Source of the DNA: CAVZMI01 sp050011775
Lineage (GTDB): Bacteria > Bacteroidota > Ignavibacteria > UBA10030 > CAVZMI01
Direction: 5' to 3'
DNA length: 64,000 bases
Assembly: GCA_050011775.1 (NCBI GenBank)
Contig: JBEKIL010000007.1
Span: 178,548 to 242,547, forward strand
Below, piece by piece: positions 23,885 through 32,599 of this stretch. The notes under the pieces were generated by a model. That model saw nothing but the letters and a program-made list of their open reading frames with translations. It made no database searches and was not told the DNA's origin. Numbering within the stretch: the stretch's first letter is position 1; every line of letters begins with the position of its first letter. The position numbers were made by a program, and so were the translations under genes.

Positions 23885-24115
23885 GTCACTTTCTTTCTGG
23901 AAAGAAAGTGACGGAAAGAAAGCCTGACAAAATCGCAACGCGCTTGATATGGCTTCCATGGCGCACTTTTAATACGGCATATTCAAATCCGTCGATCTCG
24001 GCCTTGTTATACGATTATAATTCTTTGTTTCTATTTATGTGCCTCGATCGAAACGCACGAGATTGCGCCAACACACGGCCATCCCTTCTACCCGCTACGC
24101 GCCGGCGATTTTGTC
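23885..24115. mobile_element. Structured dispersed element, copy 1 (hairpin plus 190-bp body with inverted ends)
   Basis: A 28-nt hairpin at 23885-23912 (GTCACTTTCTTTCT and its near-complement) precedes a 190-bp body bounded by GACAAAATCGC (23926-23936) and GCGATTTTGTC (24105-24115), perfect 11-bp inverted repeats. Inner blocks AAATCCGTCGATCTCGGCCT and ATGTGCCTCGATCGAAACGC are identical in the copy at 55894-56146. There is no reading frame of substance, so it is a non-autonomous element or RNA-like repeat. The rest of the gap 23801-24224 shows nothing else. Confidence 0.75.
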
Positions 24116-24224
24116 GCTCAAGTTTTTTACGGTGAGAAAAAGAACAAAATTTTTAATAAAGCCTTATTCTTGGATTCAGTTTAAAAGTGCCTCAACACTC
24201 CCTTAGGTATTTTGAAGGGCTCTG

Positions 24225-24791
24225 TTAATATACCCACGGTATCAGCCGCCTGGTCAAGCTACTATACCGAACGTACTCATCACCAAAATGGGCGATGAGT
24301 GCGTTCTCTTCAACCCGTATCCTGTAAAGGAATGCTAGAAGAATCGGGATAAAAATCACAGCGACCGAAATCCAGCTCGAGAATACCATTCCTAACCCTA
24401 AAAAAGAAAGTAAACTGCCGGAATATGCCGGATGGCGGATGATCCGGTAAATACCTTTTGTAACCAGTCGATGATCATGTGCAATGTTGATATCGACGGT
24501 GAAAAACCTCCGTAGCGAGATTATCGAAATCCATCGAACGATCAATCCGATGATGATGAAAGCTAGCCCTGTGACCGAAATAGTGAAACTCCCCTCCCGG
24601 ATAAAACCTTTACCCCAAAATCCTATAATGATTCCAAGATTGACACCAATAGCGATCGTTATCCAGAGAATCCTCAAGGAGTGTTTATCCTGTGCCGGAT
24701 CGGACGAGCCAGACCTTTTTAGCCGTGCCAGAATGATTTCGGATGCTACCCAGATGACCGAGATGATAAGGAAAAGAATGCCCGTGTTCAT
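24225..24791 (-). CDS. Isoprenylcysteine carboxyl methyltransferase (ICMT)-like membrane protein
   Basis: This 188-residue protein has five or so membrane segments and the ICMT/phospholipid-methyltransferase signature RIIRHPAYSGSLLSFLGLGM followed by EENALIAHFGDEYVRYSSLTRRLIPWVY. The HPxYxG and the E-E-x-x-L-x-x-x-F-G-x-x-Y elements bind S-adenosylmethionine at the membrane. Bacterial members methylate unknown small molecules or lipids, not prenyl-proteins. It stands alone next to repeat elements. Confidence 0.85.
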   Translation of the reverse strand: MNTGILFLIISVIWVASEIILARLKRSGSSDPAQDKHSLRILWITIAIGVNLGIIIGFWGKGFIREGSFTISVTGLAFIIIGLIVRWISIISLRRFFTVDINIAHDHRLVTKGIYRIIRHPAYSGSLLSFLGLGMVFSSWISVAVIFIPILLAFLYRIRVEENALIAHFGDEYVRYSSLTRRLIPWVY

Positions 24792-24975
24792 AAAATTATT
24801 GATGTTTGGGATTATCGAAGTTTATTCATAAAATATACATAATCTCATGACAAGAGTCGAATTTTGTGAAAAAGCGGAAGCTTTTTTCGGCCTCGCTGAT
24901 ATATCTTCCGGCTTTGTTCTTTCTTCTGGTGATAGGATAAAGGCAAATTATTAAGAATATGGTTTATCTCCAAAT

Positions 24976-25004
24976 TTGTACCTTACTAATGTAAGTTGTA
25001 TCTT
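24976..25004 (+). promoter_or_regulatory. Possible promoter with an internal CTTAC/GTAAG palindrome
   Basis: TTGTAC (24976-24981) and TATCTT (24999-25004) are 17 bp apart, 26 bp before the hydrolase start. The spacer contains CTTACTAATGTAAG, a potential operator. The rest of the gap 24792-25029 shows only a short AAAAAGC/GCTTTTT hairpin (about 24871-24888). Confidence 0.4.
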
Positions 25005-25029
25005 TCCGTTGACATACTATTACAATGCA

Positions 25030-25947
25030 ATGAAACGACTATCATTCAAGTTGATTGTTGGAATAATCCTTGTTCTCCTCCTGATTCTCTTTGTTCTCGT
25101 AGCTTATCTATCGTTCAGGGACTACTCTGAATATTTTCAGTTGCGTCGTGGCATGCTGGCGGAAGTTGTCGAGCGCAGGGATTCCGTCGCTGGAAAATAT
25201 TGGATAACCCTTCACAATTCAGACGGCTTCAAGGTAGAATGCGGTTTGCTGGTTCCCCTCGATACGACAAAACGGTATCCGGTTATTCTCCTTTTAGGGG
25301 GCAAAGCTACCGGTAAATATGCTATTGATTACGCGATGGATATCGACAGCGTTATAATCCTCGCTCTCGATTATCCATACGAGCCGCGCGAAACGTATAC
25401 ATTCTGGACAGTCTTGTGGGATCTTCCTGCCGTGCGGCAGGCATTGTTCGACATGGTTCCGTCGGCTATGCTGGCAACAGATTATCTATTTCAACGTAAA
25501 AATGTAGATACTTCAAAGCTTGTGATTCTCGGGTACAGTTTCGGAGCCCCGTTCGTTCCGGCGATTGTAGCACATGACCGAAGGGCGGCAGTAGCCGCGA
25601 TGGTATATGGCGGGGGAGAACTCCATTCAATGATCAGGCACAATGTGGCACGATATAAGGGTCCGGCTATGAGTGAATTTGTAGGATCGGCCGGAGCACT
25701 TCTTCTCCGGCCACTGGAACCGATGCGCTATGCAGAAAAAATTTCCCCGATCCCTCTGGTGATGATAAACGGGGAAAACGATGAACAGATCCCGCGGTAC
25801 AACACGGAGCTTTTCTTTAATGCTGCCCGCGAGCCGAAGAAAATTGTGTGGTTAAAATCAAGACATGTCAGGCCGGATAATGTTGATCTGACTCGTAATA
25901 TTATTGCTACTCTGAAGGAAGAATTGAAGAGACTTAAGATTTTGTAA
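25030..25947 (+). CDS. Membrane-anchored alpha/beta hydrolase
   Basis: This 305-residue protein starts at the ATG at 25030 with a membrane anchor, LIVGIILVLLLILFVLVAYL, and an extracytoplasmic hydrolase domain. VILLLGGKATGKYAIDYAMD marks the first strands. The nucleophile elbow is VILGYSFGAPF, with Ser in G-Y-S-F-G. A likely acid is in MINGENDEQIP, and the histidine is in WLKSRHVRPDN. It is probably a peptidase- or esterase-like enzyme of the periplasm. Substrate unknown. A promoter-like sequence precedes it. Confidence 0.75.
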   Translation: MKRLSFKLIVGIILVLLLILFVLVAYLSFRDYSEYFQLRRGMLAEVVERRDSVAGKYWITLHNSDGFKVECGLLVPLDTTKRYPVILLLGGKATGKYAIDYAMDIDSVIILALDYPYEPRETYTFWTVLWDLPAVRQALFDMVPSAMLATDYLFQRKNVDTSKLVILGYSFGAPFVPAIVAHDRRAAVAAMVYGGGELHSMIRHNVARYKGPAMSEFVGSAGALLLRPLEPMRYAEKISPIPLVMINGENDEQIPRYNTELFFNAAREPKKIVWLKSRHVRPDNVDLTRNIIATLKEELKRLKIL

Positions 25948-25982
25948 ATATAAAGAGGCAGCCTTTTCTATCTTGGAGTGGT

Positions 25983-26924
25983 TTAATCATTATTTTCACC
26001 CTTGTACCACTGCAGAACCCGTAACGCTCGCAAGGAATTCCACCGGCTTGGCTGTCCCGGTTTTTCCATTTCGAAAAATGTTTTACCAGAATGAACTCCC
26101 TGGAGCAGCCATCGTCTATCTTCGGTTCTTTTCTTTTGTAAGAGTTTTATCGCATCCTGTAACCGGTTGTCATGTTTGACTTTACACTCCTGGAAGAAAT
26201 CCAAAGCACGCAGAACGTCATAATGCCACCGGGTTGGGAATGAGAAGCGAACGATTTTCGAATCTATGATTCTGCTAGTTCTATGCGACCGGAAAAGCCG
26301 GTGTTGCAGGAGGAATTCAATTGCCCGCTGTTGATATTTCTTTGTCCTTTGTGAAAGCGGCCGCTGCAGTTTCTCGTAATCGCGTAATCCTTCAAGCACG
26401 GATATCGTCGTATGGAACGAACTATGCGTGGCTCCTCTGTAGGCCCTGCAGTTCCAGCCGCCGTCGGGCATTTGTTCTTTAAATAAATACCGGACGAGAG
26501 TTTCAAGCCGCTTATCATTGATTTGAAAATACGAGAGAATAGCCAGAATCATTCCCGTAACACAAGTTTCACTGCATTTCATTGAGAAGAATAAATTGAT
26601 TCCGCCGTCTTTATACAATCCGTTATCCAGAAGCAACATACAGGATTTTATAATCCGCGGATCGCCGGCGGGTAGACCGATCGAGCGTAAGAGAAGAAGG
26701 GTATAGGTTGTCGATGTCCATTTCGGTGTGTAGAGTCCCCCGGCCCACATTCCCGATGCCTGACGGTGTGCCAGAAGACGTGCACCCCATCCTTTGGAAA
26801 GAGTTTTTTGTTTCTCCCGTTCGATGACTGATGAGTCGGCGTGAACTAGATCCCGCAGAGTCTGCCAGCGTATTGCGGGGTCGCCAGAGAGAAGCCAGGA
26901 AAGAATATTGTCAGAGATATTCAT
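25983..26924 (-). CDS. Prenyltransferase/squalene-oxidase-repeat-like helical protein
   Basis: This 313-residue protein starts at the ATG at 26924 (MNISDNILSWLLSGDPAIRW). It contains several alpha-alpha hairpins with QW-like motifs: GMWAGGLYTPKWTSTTYTLL, EQMPDGGWNCRAYRG and TEDRRWLLQ, like the terpenoid-cyclase toroid fold. Such stand-alone proteins lack the DxDD/DXDDTA acid motif of squalene-hopene cyclases, and I see none here, so it is not a cyclase by sequence. Its role is unknown. It ends 35 bp from the convergent hydrolase gene. Confidence 0.65.
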   Translation of the reverse strand: MNISDNILSWLLSGDPAIRWQTLRDLVHADSSVIEREKQKTLSKGWGARLLAHRQASGMWAGGLYTPKWTSTTYTLLLLRSIGLPAGDPRIIKSCMLLLDNGLYKDGGINLFFSMKCSETCVTGMILAILSYFQINDKRLETLVRYLFKEQMPDGGWNCRAYRGATHSSFHTTISVLEGLRDYEKLQRPLSQRTKKYQQRAIEFLLQHRLFRSHRTSRIIDSKIVRFSFPTRWHYDVLRALDFFQECKVKHDNRLQDAIKLLQKKRTEDRRWLLQGVHSGKTFFEMEKPGQPSRWNSLRALRVLQWYKGENND

Positions 26925-26971
26925 TATAATGATAGGGTCGGATGTCTGAATTATACTCAATGAAGAAGAAG

Positions 26972-27045
26972 ACTAAAATTCTTCTTTGTGTCCTCATTAA
27001 TTGCTTTATCAACGGTACTTTGTGCACTTTGTGTTTTCCACAACA
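26972..27045. repeat. Partial CACAGAGG-type repeat (family 2)
   Basis: TTCTTTGTGTCCTCATTAAT and ACTTTGTGCACTTTGTG match half of the family-2 repeat. The 9-bp inverted repeat AGCCAACGA/TCGTTGGCT at 27045-27077 follows and overlaps the end of the next gene. Confidence 0.4.
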
Positions 27046-27075
27046 GCCAACGAGACAAGTGAAGTCTATCGTTGG

Positions 27076-27498
27076 CTATATATCTTTCGAATAGATCAGA
27101 AGATCATGACGCCTTGTCCATCCGGTTTTTTCATAAAACCGCATTGCATCTTCATTGTCGTTATATAAAAATAAATGGCACTTCGAAATACCCTGTTGCC
27201 GCAATCTCACAAGTGATTGCTCGACAAGTTCTTTTCCGATTCCTTTTTTCCGGAACGTATCATCTACCGCTAAATGATAGATGTATCCGCGGCGACCGTC
27301 GTGGCCGCATAGTACTGTTCCGATGATTTTTTGATTGATTTCGCAAACAAGACTTAGCTTCGTATTTCTTTTGAGGAATTTATTGATTTTCTCCTTTGAA
27401 TCCGCGCCGCTCAGTCCGATCCCGGGCGTTCGTTTCCAGAGCTTGATCATCGAGTCGAAATCGGTGATGGTCATTTCTCGGATGTGGAACGGATTCAT
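27076..27498 (-). CDS. GNAT-family N-acetyltransferase
   Basis: This 140-residue acetyl-CoA-dependent enzyme shows the GNAT core: IYHLAVDDTFRKKGIGKELV (motif A, R-K-x-G-I-G acetyl-CoA loop) and NEDAMRFYEKTGWTRRHDLL (motif B). The N-terminus (IREMTITDFDSMIKLWKRTPGIGLSGADS) resembles the YpeA-like group. The acceptor is unknown. It precedes a composite repeat region and has no operon partner. Confidence 0.88.
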   Translation of the reverse strand: MNPFHIREMTITDFDSMIKLWKRTPGIGLSGADSKEKINKFLKRNTKLSLVCEINQKIIGTVLCGHDGRRGYIYHLAVDDTFRKKGIGKELVEQSLVRLRQQGISKCHLFLYNDNEDAMRFYEKTGWTRRHDLLIYSKDI

Positions 27499-27539
27499 TT
27501 GTCTTACACCCCCGGTAGTTTACACATCACAATTCGTCA

Positions 27540-27815
27540 AAGCCAGGTGGCCGAGCTTGTGGTGAGCCTGTCGAACCACAAGTCGAGACCTTGTGGTGCA
27601 CTAAAGTACGGCTTCGCCGAGCAAGTCCCGACTTTGTCGGGACGAGTCGAACCATTCTTACCAGCCACCCTTCGATAAACTCAGGGCCAGCCCTTCGATC
27701 CGCCTCCGGCGGACTCAGGGCAAGTATCGAGGCCACCGCTTCAAGTCGATTATTCCTATGAGGTTACCTCGATATGGCATTTGAGATTGCAGATAAACTC
27801 GGTAACCTGGCTTTA
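27540..27815. repeat. Composite palindromic repeat (families 3 and 4), copy 1
   Basis: The gap 27499-27882 has no gene. It joins GGTGGCCGAGCTTGTGGTGA through CACCCTTCGATAAACTCAGG to AGTATCGAGGCCACC (about 27548-27738) with a second unit, GGTTACCTCGATA through ACTCGGTAACCTGGCTTTAT (27763-27816). Both parts recur, in the reverse order, at 34723-34943. Internal hairpins include CCCGACTTTGTCGGG and CGCCTCCGGCGG-type stems. Confidence 0.7.
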
Positions 27816-27882
27816 TTATAATGGATATGATGATGTTGAGGAAAAATATTTAATAAGGCAAACCCACCCTAAATTTGAAAAC

Positions 27883-30480
27883 TCATAAACTTTTCTTCTT
27901 CAATTCAGCAAGTTTCTGAAGTGCCTCAAGCGGTGTGAGGGAATCGAGGTCGAGGTTTTTGAGTTCTGAACGCAGGGCATCGTCCTTCATTTCGAACAAT
28001 GTCATCTGCACTTCCGGCTGAACGCGGCCCGGCTTTTTAGCGCTGTCGTGTGCCGTGAGTTCCGAGCCTTCAAGATTGTGCAGGATTTTCTTGGCGCGTT
28101 CTGTGACTTCATCTGGGAGTCCTGCCATCTGCGCTACCTGAATTCCGTACGAATGGTCGGCGAAACCGGGTGTCACTTTGTGTAGAAATACCACTTTGTC
28201 GCCGTATTCCCGGACTTCGACTTTATAATTTTTTATTCTCGGGAAAAGATCGGCCAATTCATTCAACTCGTGGTAGTGTGTAGCAAAAAGAGTTTTTGCC
28301 CCGATATGCTGGTGCAGATATTCTGTGAGAGCCCAGGCAATGCTGATGCCGTCGAAAGTGCTTGTGCCGCGGCCGATTTCGTCGAGCAGGATCAGACTTT
28401 TCGGTGTAGCCGTATTTACAATATTTGCCGCCTCGTGCATCTCAACCAAAAACGTCGATTCGCCCGATGCAATGTTATCCGAAGCGCCCACGCGCGTAAA
28501 TATCTTGTCGACAATACCAAGATGTGCTTTTGTCGCAGGGACAAAGCTTCCGATCTGTGCGAGGAGGCAGATGAGTCCGACCTGGCGGAGGTAGCTCGAT
28601 TTCCCGCTCATGTTCGGTCCGGTAATAATGAGGATCTGTTGATCGCCTGTATCGAGCAGGGTATCGTTTGGAATATATCGCTCACCGGGCGGAAGCAGCT
28701 GTTCGATGACAGGATGGCGGCCTTCGGTGATTTCTATTCTCGATCCTTCGTCAAGCTCGGGCATGACGTATCGATATTCAACAGCCGTCGTTGCAATCGA
28801 AATATAGCAATCGAGTGCAGCAATAAAACGCGCATCTTCCTGAATGAATCCTGCCTGCTCGGCAACAGTCGAGCGGACCTGATTGAATAATTCGGTTTCG
28901 AGAGTAACTGTTTTTTCTTCAGCATGAAGAATCTTTTCTTCATATTCCTTCAAGGCCGGAGTGATGTACCGCTCGGCATTTGTAAGGGTCTGCTTGCGGA
29001 TATATTCCGCTGGGGCTTTATCCTTATGTGCATTTGTAATTTCTATGTAGTAGCCGAATACATTATTGAATCCCACTTTTAACGATGATATTCCTGTACG
29101 CTCTTTCTCCTGACGCTGTAGGTTTGCGATCCATTCTTTCCCGCTGTGTGTAAGTGTACGCAGATCGTCGAGTTCGGCATTGTATCCGGATCGGATGACG
29201 CCGCCATCGGCAAGTACAGCCGGTGGATCGTTGCTGATTGCGCGGCTTATAAGATCGACAATATCGTTGAGCTCCTGAAGTCCGTCACGAATGGCTGCGA
29301 GTGTTGTAGATTCCGCCTTCGTCATTGCGCTCTTAAGTTCATGGATTGTTGCAAGAATTGCTTTAAGGGCGTTCATCTCGCGTGGTGTAGCACGATTTGT
29401 ACAGATACGGGCGATGAGCCGCTCCAGATCGCCGATCGGCGCAAGAATTTCGGCCAGCGATTTCCGGATATCGTTATGATGAACGAGCTCATCAACGGCA
29501 GCGAGCCGTTCGCGCAACGGCCCGAGCCTTTTTAACGGCCGGTTGATCCATTGTTTCAGCATCCGGCTTCCCATCGGAGTTTGAGTCCGATCGATGACGC
29601 TGAAGAGGGTGCCGTCGTTTGTTCCGGCAATCGAAGAAGTAATTTCGAGATTCCGTTTTGTGGATGCATCGAGGACAATATAATCGCTGATGTCATGCGG
29701 GGTAAGTTTTTTAATATGCAGGAGGTTTGCCTTCTGTGTCTCCTGCAGGTAATTCATGATTGCGCCGGCAGCAATGATTCCTGTATGGAATACCTCGCAT
29801 CCAAAACCTTTAAGCGAATGGGTTTTAAAATGTGTAATCAGCAGCTCGTAAGCATAATCGAATGTATAAATCCAATCGTCAACTTTAGAAAAGAGGCCGT
29901 GAAATATGGAACCGGTAAGTTGCTTGATTGCGTCAATGTCACGTTTCTGGACAAGTAGCTCAGCTGGTGAAATTGTTGAAAGCTGTTCCTTGAGCTGATG
30001 AAGCGGGAATTCCATTACGCCGAATTCTCCTGTCGATACATCGGCGAAAGCAAATCCCATGGGATCGCCTCCGGTTGCAAGCGGGGAAGGAAGGGCTATT
30101 GCCGCAAGATAATTATTCTGTCTCTGATCGAGCACCTTATCCGAAAAAGCCACACCGGGAGTCACGACTTCAATAACATCCCTTTTAACGATCCCTTTGG
30201 CGAATTTCGGGTCTTCGAGCTGTTCGCAGACAGCTACACGGTATCCGGCTTTAAGCAGTTTAGGCAGGTATGTTTCGAGGGCATGATGGGGAAATCCGGC
30301 TAGAGGAACTTCGCCGGCGGCTCCGTTGCCACGGCGAGTTAAGGTTATTCCCAGAACCTTTGATGTGGTTTTTGCGTCCTCATCGAAGGTCTCGAAGAAA
30401 TCGCCCATACGGAAGAGGAGTATCGTATCCGGATACTTTGCCTTCACCCGGGCGTATTGTTTCATTAATGGAGTCGACAT
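27883..30480 (-). CDS. mutS: DNA mismatch repair protein MutS
   Basis: This 865-residue mismatch-recognition ATPase contains the mismatch-binding GDFFETF (Phe-x-Glu) near residue 28 and the connector, lever and clamp regions. The ATPase has Walker A GPNMSGKSSYLRQVG near 620 and Walker B ILLDEIGRGTSTFDG near 698, then ATHYHELNELADLFP. The C-terminus is complete. The first 12 codons (MSTPLMKQYARV) are repeated at 32318-32354 on the far side of a glycosyltransferase gene, so about 1.87 kb appears to have been inserted immediately upstream of the start. This raises the question of which promoter now drives mutS. Confidence 0.95.
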   Translation of the reverse strand: MSTPLMKQYARVKAKYPDTILLFRMGDFFETFDEDAKTTSKVLGITLTRRGNGAAGEVPLAGFPHHALETYLPKLLKAGYRVAVCEQLEDPKFAKGIVKRDVIEVVTPGVAFSDKVLDQRQNNYLAAIALPSPLATGGDPMGFAFADVSTGEFGVMEFPLHQLKEQLSTISPAELLVQKRDIDAIKQLTGSIFHGLFSKVDDWIYTFDYAYELLITHFKTHSLKGFGCEVFHTGIIAAGAIMNYLQETQKANLLHIKKLTPHDISDYIVLDASTKRNLEITSSIAGTNDGTLFSVIDRTQTPMGSRMLKQWINRPLKRLGPLRERLAAVDELVHHNDIRKSLAEILAPIGDLERLIARICTNRATPREMNALKAILATIHELKSAMTKAESTTLAAIRDGLQELNDIVDLISRAISNDPPAVLADGGVIRSGYNAELDDLRTLTHSGKEWIANLQRQEKERTGISSLKVGFNNVFGYYIEITNAHKDKAPAEYIRKQTLTNAERYITPALKEYEEKILHAEEKTVTLETELFNQVRSTVAEQAGFIQEDARFIAALDCYISIATTAVEYRYVMPELDEGSRIEITEGRHPVIEQLLPPGERYIPNDTLLDTGDQQILIITGPNMSGKSSYLRQVGLICLLAQIGSFVPATKAHLGIVDKIFTRVGASDNIASGESTFLVEMHEAANIVNTATPKSLILLDEIGRGTSTFDGISIAWALTEYLHQHIGAKTLFATHYHELNELADLFPRIKNYKVEVREYGDKVVFLHKVTPGFADHSYGIQVAQMAGLPDEVTERAKKILHNLEGSELTAHDSAKKPGRVQPEVQMTLFEMKDDALRSELKNLDLDSLTPLEALQKLAELKKKSL

Positions 30481-30482
30481 AT
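30446..30482. repeat. Direct repeat, copy 1 (5' end of mutS)
   Basis: This 37-bp stretch matches 32318-32354 at 33 positions. It covers the mutS start codon and the next eleven codons. Confidence 0.8.
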
Positions 30483-30525
30483 TGGTGAAAGATATTATAT
30501 GAATCGAAGGAATGCAAGGAGCTGA

Positions 30526-30690
30526 TTAAAAAAAACATTTTGATATGCCGGACTGGGAAAAAGTCCTTTTTACGCCAGCGATGGGATCTTTTGTGGATTT
30601 GTGGATAACCGTACCGCGAATGACGTGCTTCGCACAGAGGAAATTCAACGAGAGGAGAATCACGACGATCTGAAGTAGGGCGCTTTTCAT
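30526..30690 (-). pseudogene. 5' fragment of a secreted carboxypeptidase-regulatory-like (CarboxypepD_reg) protein gene
   Basis: A strong ribosome binding site (AAAGGAG) precedes an ATG at 30690. The frame encodes a signal peptide (MKSALLQIVVILLSLNFLCA) and then HVIRGTVIHKSTKDPIAGVK, the first two strands of a CarboxypepD_reg/CNA-B-like domain (G-x-V-x-x-x-x-T-x-x-P-I-x-G-V). At residue 42 it leaves the family pattern (RTFSQSG) and stops at 30526. Such proteins are usually hundreds of residues long, so only the 5' end is present. It lies within DNA bounded by the two mutS-start copies. Confidence 0.65.
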
Positions 30691-31047
30691 GGCAAGCTCC
30701 TTTCCGACGATTGCACATGAACAAATTAAAACTGTCCTTTGACTGACACCGAAATATTTATTATGGTCATCCTTCTACATTGTGGATGTCGGACGGGGGG
30801 AAAAGTTCCTCTGGACATCATCTATCAACCACTCAGGATATTGATTTCAAACCGCTTGCATTTGTTTATCCCTACCCATACATTGCAAAATGCTGATATG
30901 GCTGCAATGAAATGAAAGTGAAAAGATGTTCCGGATCGCATAATTGTCTATGGCAACCCTTCCGGTATCGTCGGGAAGGTGAAAGACGAAGGAATAATTT
31001 GAAGGCAGAGAATGCAATAATCAACTATCAGAAAAATTTCCAAATCG

Positions 31048-32310
31048 ATGAAGATACTATTAGCGACACTTGAATTGGAAACATACAGCGGAGTACCCCT
31101 CTACACTAGAGATATTGCACTGGAGTTGAAACGGCAGGGTCACACGCCAGAGATCTACACTATCAGAAAAGGAAAAATCGCCCAGGAACTCGCTGCAGCA
31201 GATATTCCCGTTACGGATAATCCCGCACAGATTGAATTTCAACCGGATATTATTCATGGGCAGCATCGCGTTTCCACCCTGATCGCAGTGAAACAGTTTA
31301 GGACAACTCCTGCGCTCTTTGTCTGCCACAATCACACCTTCTGGGGAGACAGAGCTCCATTTCATCCCCGAATTCTTCTATATATGGGAGTAAGTCTTGA
31401 ATGTATGGCAAGGTTGAAGGGAGATGGGGTTCCGGAAAACACAATATCGTTCCTGGCAAACTTTGTTGATACGCATCGTTTCATGCCTCGTTCCCACCTT
31501 CCTAAGAAGCCGTTAAGGGCTCTTGTATTTAGTAATTATGCAAGTGATCGCACGTACGTACCTGCTGTCCGCGAAGCATGCCTTCAAGCCGGACTGGAAC
31601 TCGATGTGGTCGGAATGCAAGCAAATTATGTTCAAAACCCGGAAAAGATTTTAGGGAATTATGACATTGTTTTTGCTAAAGCCAAGGCAGCAATCGAATC
31701 GATGGCAACAGGAGCGGCTGTGATCCTATGTGACTTCACCGGCGTCGGCCCAATGGTGACTACGGTCGAATTTGACAAGTTACGTATGATGAATTTTGGA
31801 TTTCAAGCATTGACAAAATCGCTTGATGCCCGGAATATTCTCGCCGAGATTGCCCGATACGATCCGGAAGACACAATCAAAGTTCGGGATCTGATTAGAA
31901 AAAAGGCCAACCTTGAGGAGGCTGCCATAAATCTGATTTCAGTTTATAATTCGGTAATAAACGAATATCGATGTCTACAGTCGAACGGATCGACAATAGG
32001 CACACAGGCGTCACTTTCCAGGTTTGATTATTGGGAACGTGCCAGATTTTGGGCAGCGCTGAAGCCCGTTCAGAGATGGATTCTGTGTCCTCTCGCAAAG
32101 ATTGATCCTGCGGCAAAAGAACACTTGTATATCTCCACGAGATATTCGATTGTTCCATTTGTAAAAAATAGCGGCCAGGAAGTAAATCGTTTGCCTGTAA
32201 GAATTTGGATGGCAATCCCCGAGCAAGTACGCACTCGAATACGGAACCTACCTATCACAAGGAAACTGATTGATGTGCTGGAACATCGGATCATAACGGA
32301 TCAGAAATAG
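31048..32310 (+). CDS. Glycosyltransferase (GT4-like, GT-B fold)
   Basis: This 420-residue protein begins MKILLATLELETYSGVPLYT, the nucleotide-sugar transferase N-terminal domain with the glycine-rich turn (S-G-V-P). It also has PDIIHGQHRVSTLIAVKQ and the C-terminal region GNYDIVFAKAKAAIESMATG with an E-x7-E-like acidic pair. It probably adds a sugar to a surface polysaccharide. The C-terminal 130 residues are unlike common GT4 enzymes. It is the only rightward gene in this stretch and lies between the two mutS-start copies, so it is likely acquired. The region 30691-31047 upstream shows no other gene. Confidence 0.75.
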   Translation: MKILLATLELETYSGVPLYTRDIALELKRQGHTPEIYTIRKGKIAQELAAADIPVTDNPAQIEFQPDIIHGQHRVSTLIAVKQFRTTPALFVCHNHTFWGDRAPFHPRILLYMGVSLECMARLKGDGVPENTISFLANFVDTHRFMPRSHLPKKPLRALVFSNYASDRTYVPAVREACLQAGLELDVVGMQANYVQNPEKILGNYDIVFAKAKAAIESMATGAAVILCDFTGVGPMVTTVEFDKLRMMNFGFQALTKSLDARNILAEIARYDPEDTIKVRDLIRKKANLEEAAINLISVYNSVINEYRCLQSNGSTIGTQASLSRFDYWERARFWAALKPVQRWILCPLAKIDPAAKEHLYISTRYSIVPFVKNSGQEVNRLPVRIWMAIPEQVRTRIRNLPITRKLIDVLEHRIITDQK

Positions 32311-32317
32311 GCTCTGT

Positions 32318-32354
32318 ACCCGGGTGTATTGTTTGATTAATGGAGTGAACATAT
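32318..32354. repeat. Direct repeat, copy 2 (decayed 5' end of mutS)
   Basis: On the minus strand it would read MFTPLIKQYTRV, against MSTPLMKQYARV in mutS: 33 of 37 bases match, and the four changes alter three amino acids. It begins 8 bp after the glycosyltransferase stop. The remaining gap to 32599 contains no gene, only a CTCACTCCGTTCACTCACTC tract and a CCTCAACCTCAACCTTTACC tract (32569-32606, see 19826). Confidence 0.8.
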
Positions 32355-32599
32355 ACGTCGTTTTACAGGATATTTCGATGATCATAATCTTGAATGTTGC
32401 AGTATCACTATATCTACTTGTATGTGGGATTAAGCGGAAATAAAAAGTGTAGAACGATTTGCGGTTCGATCTGACTCACCACGGGCCAAGTCGCCCTACA
32501 GAGTAATCATACCGTCAGATTTGTTCAACCTCAATCCCTCGACTCCCTCACTCCGTTCACTCACTCGGGATAAACCTCAACCTCAACCTTTACCTCTAC

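Noticed and set aside
28270..28890. Long rightward open frame of about 200 codons inside mutS
   Set aside because: It is the antisense shadow of conserved MutS sequence; the protein has no recognisable features.
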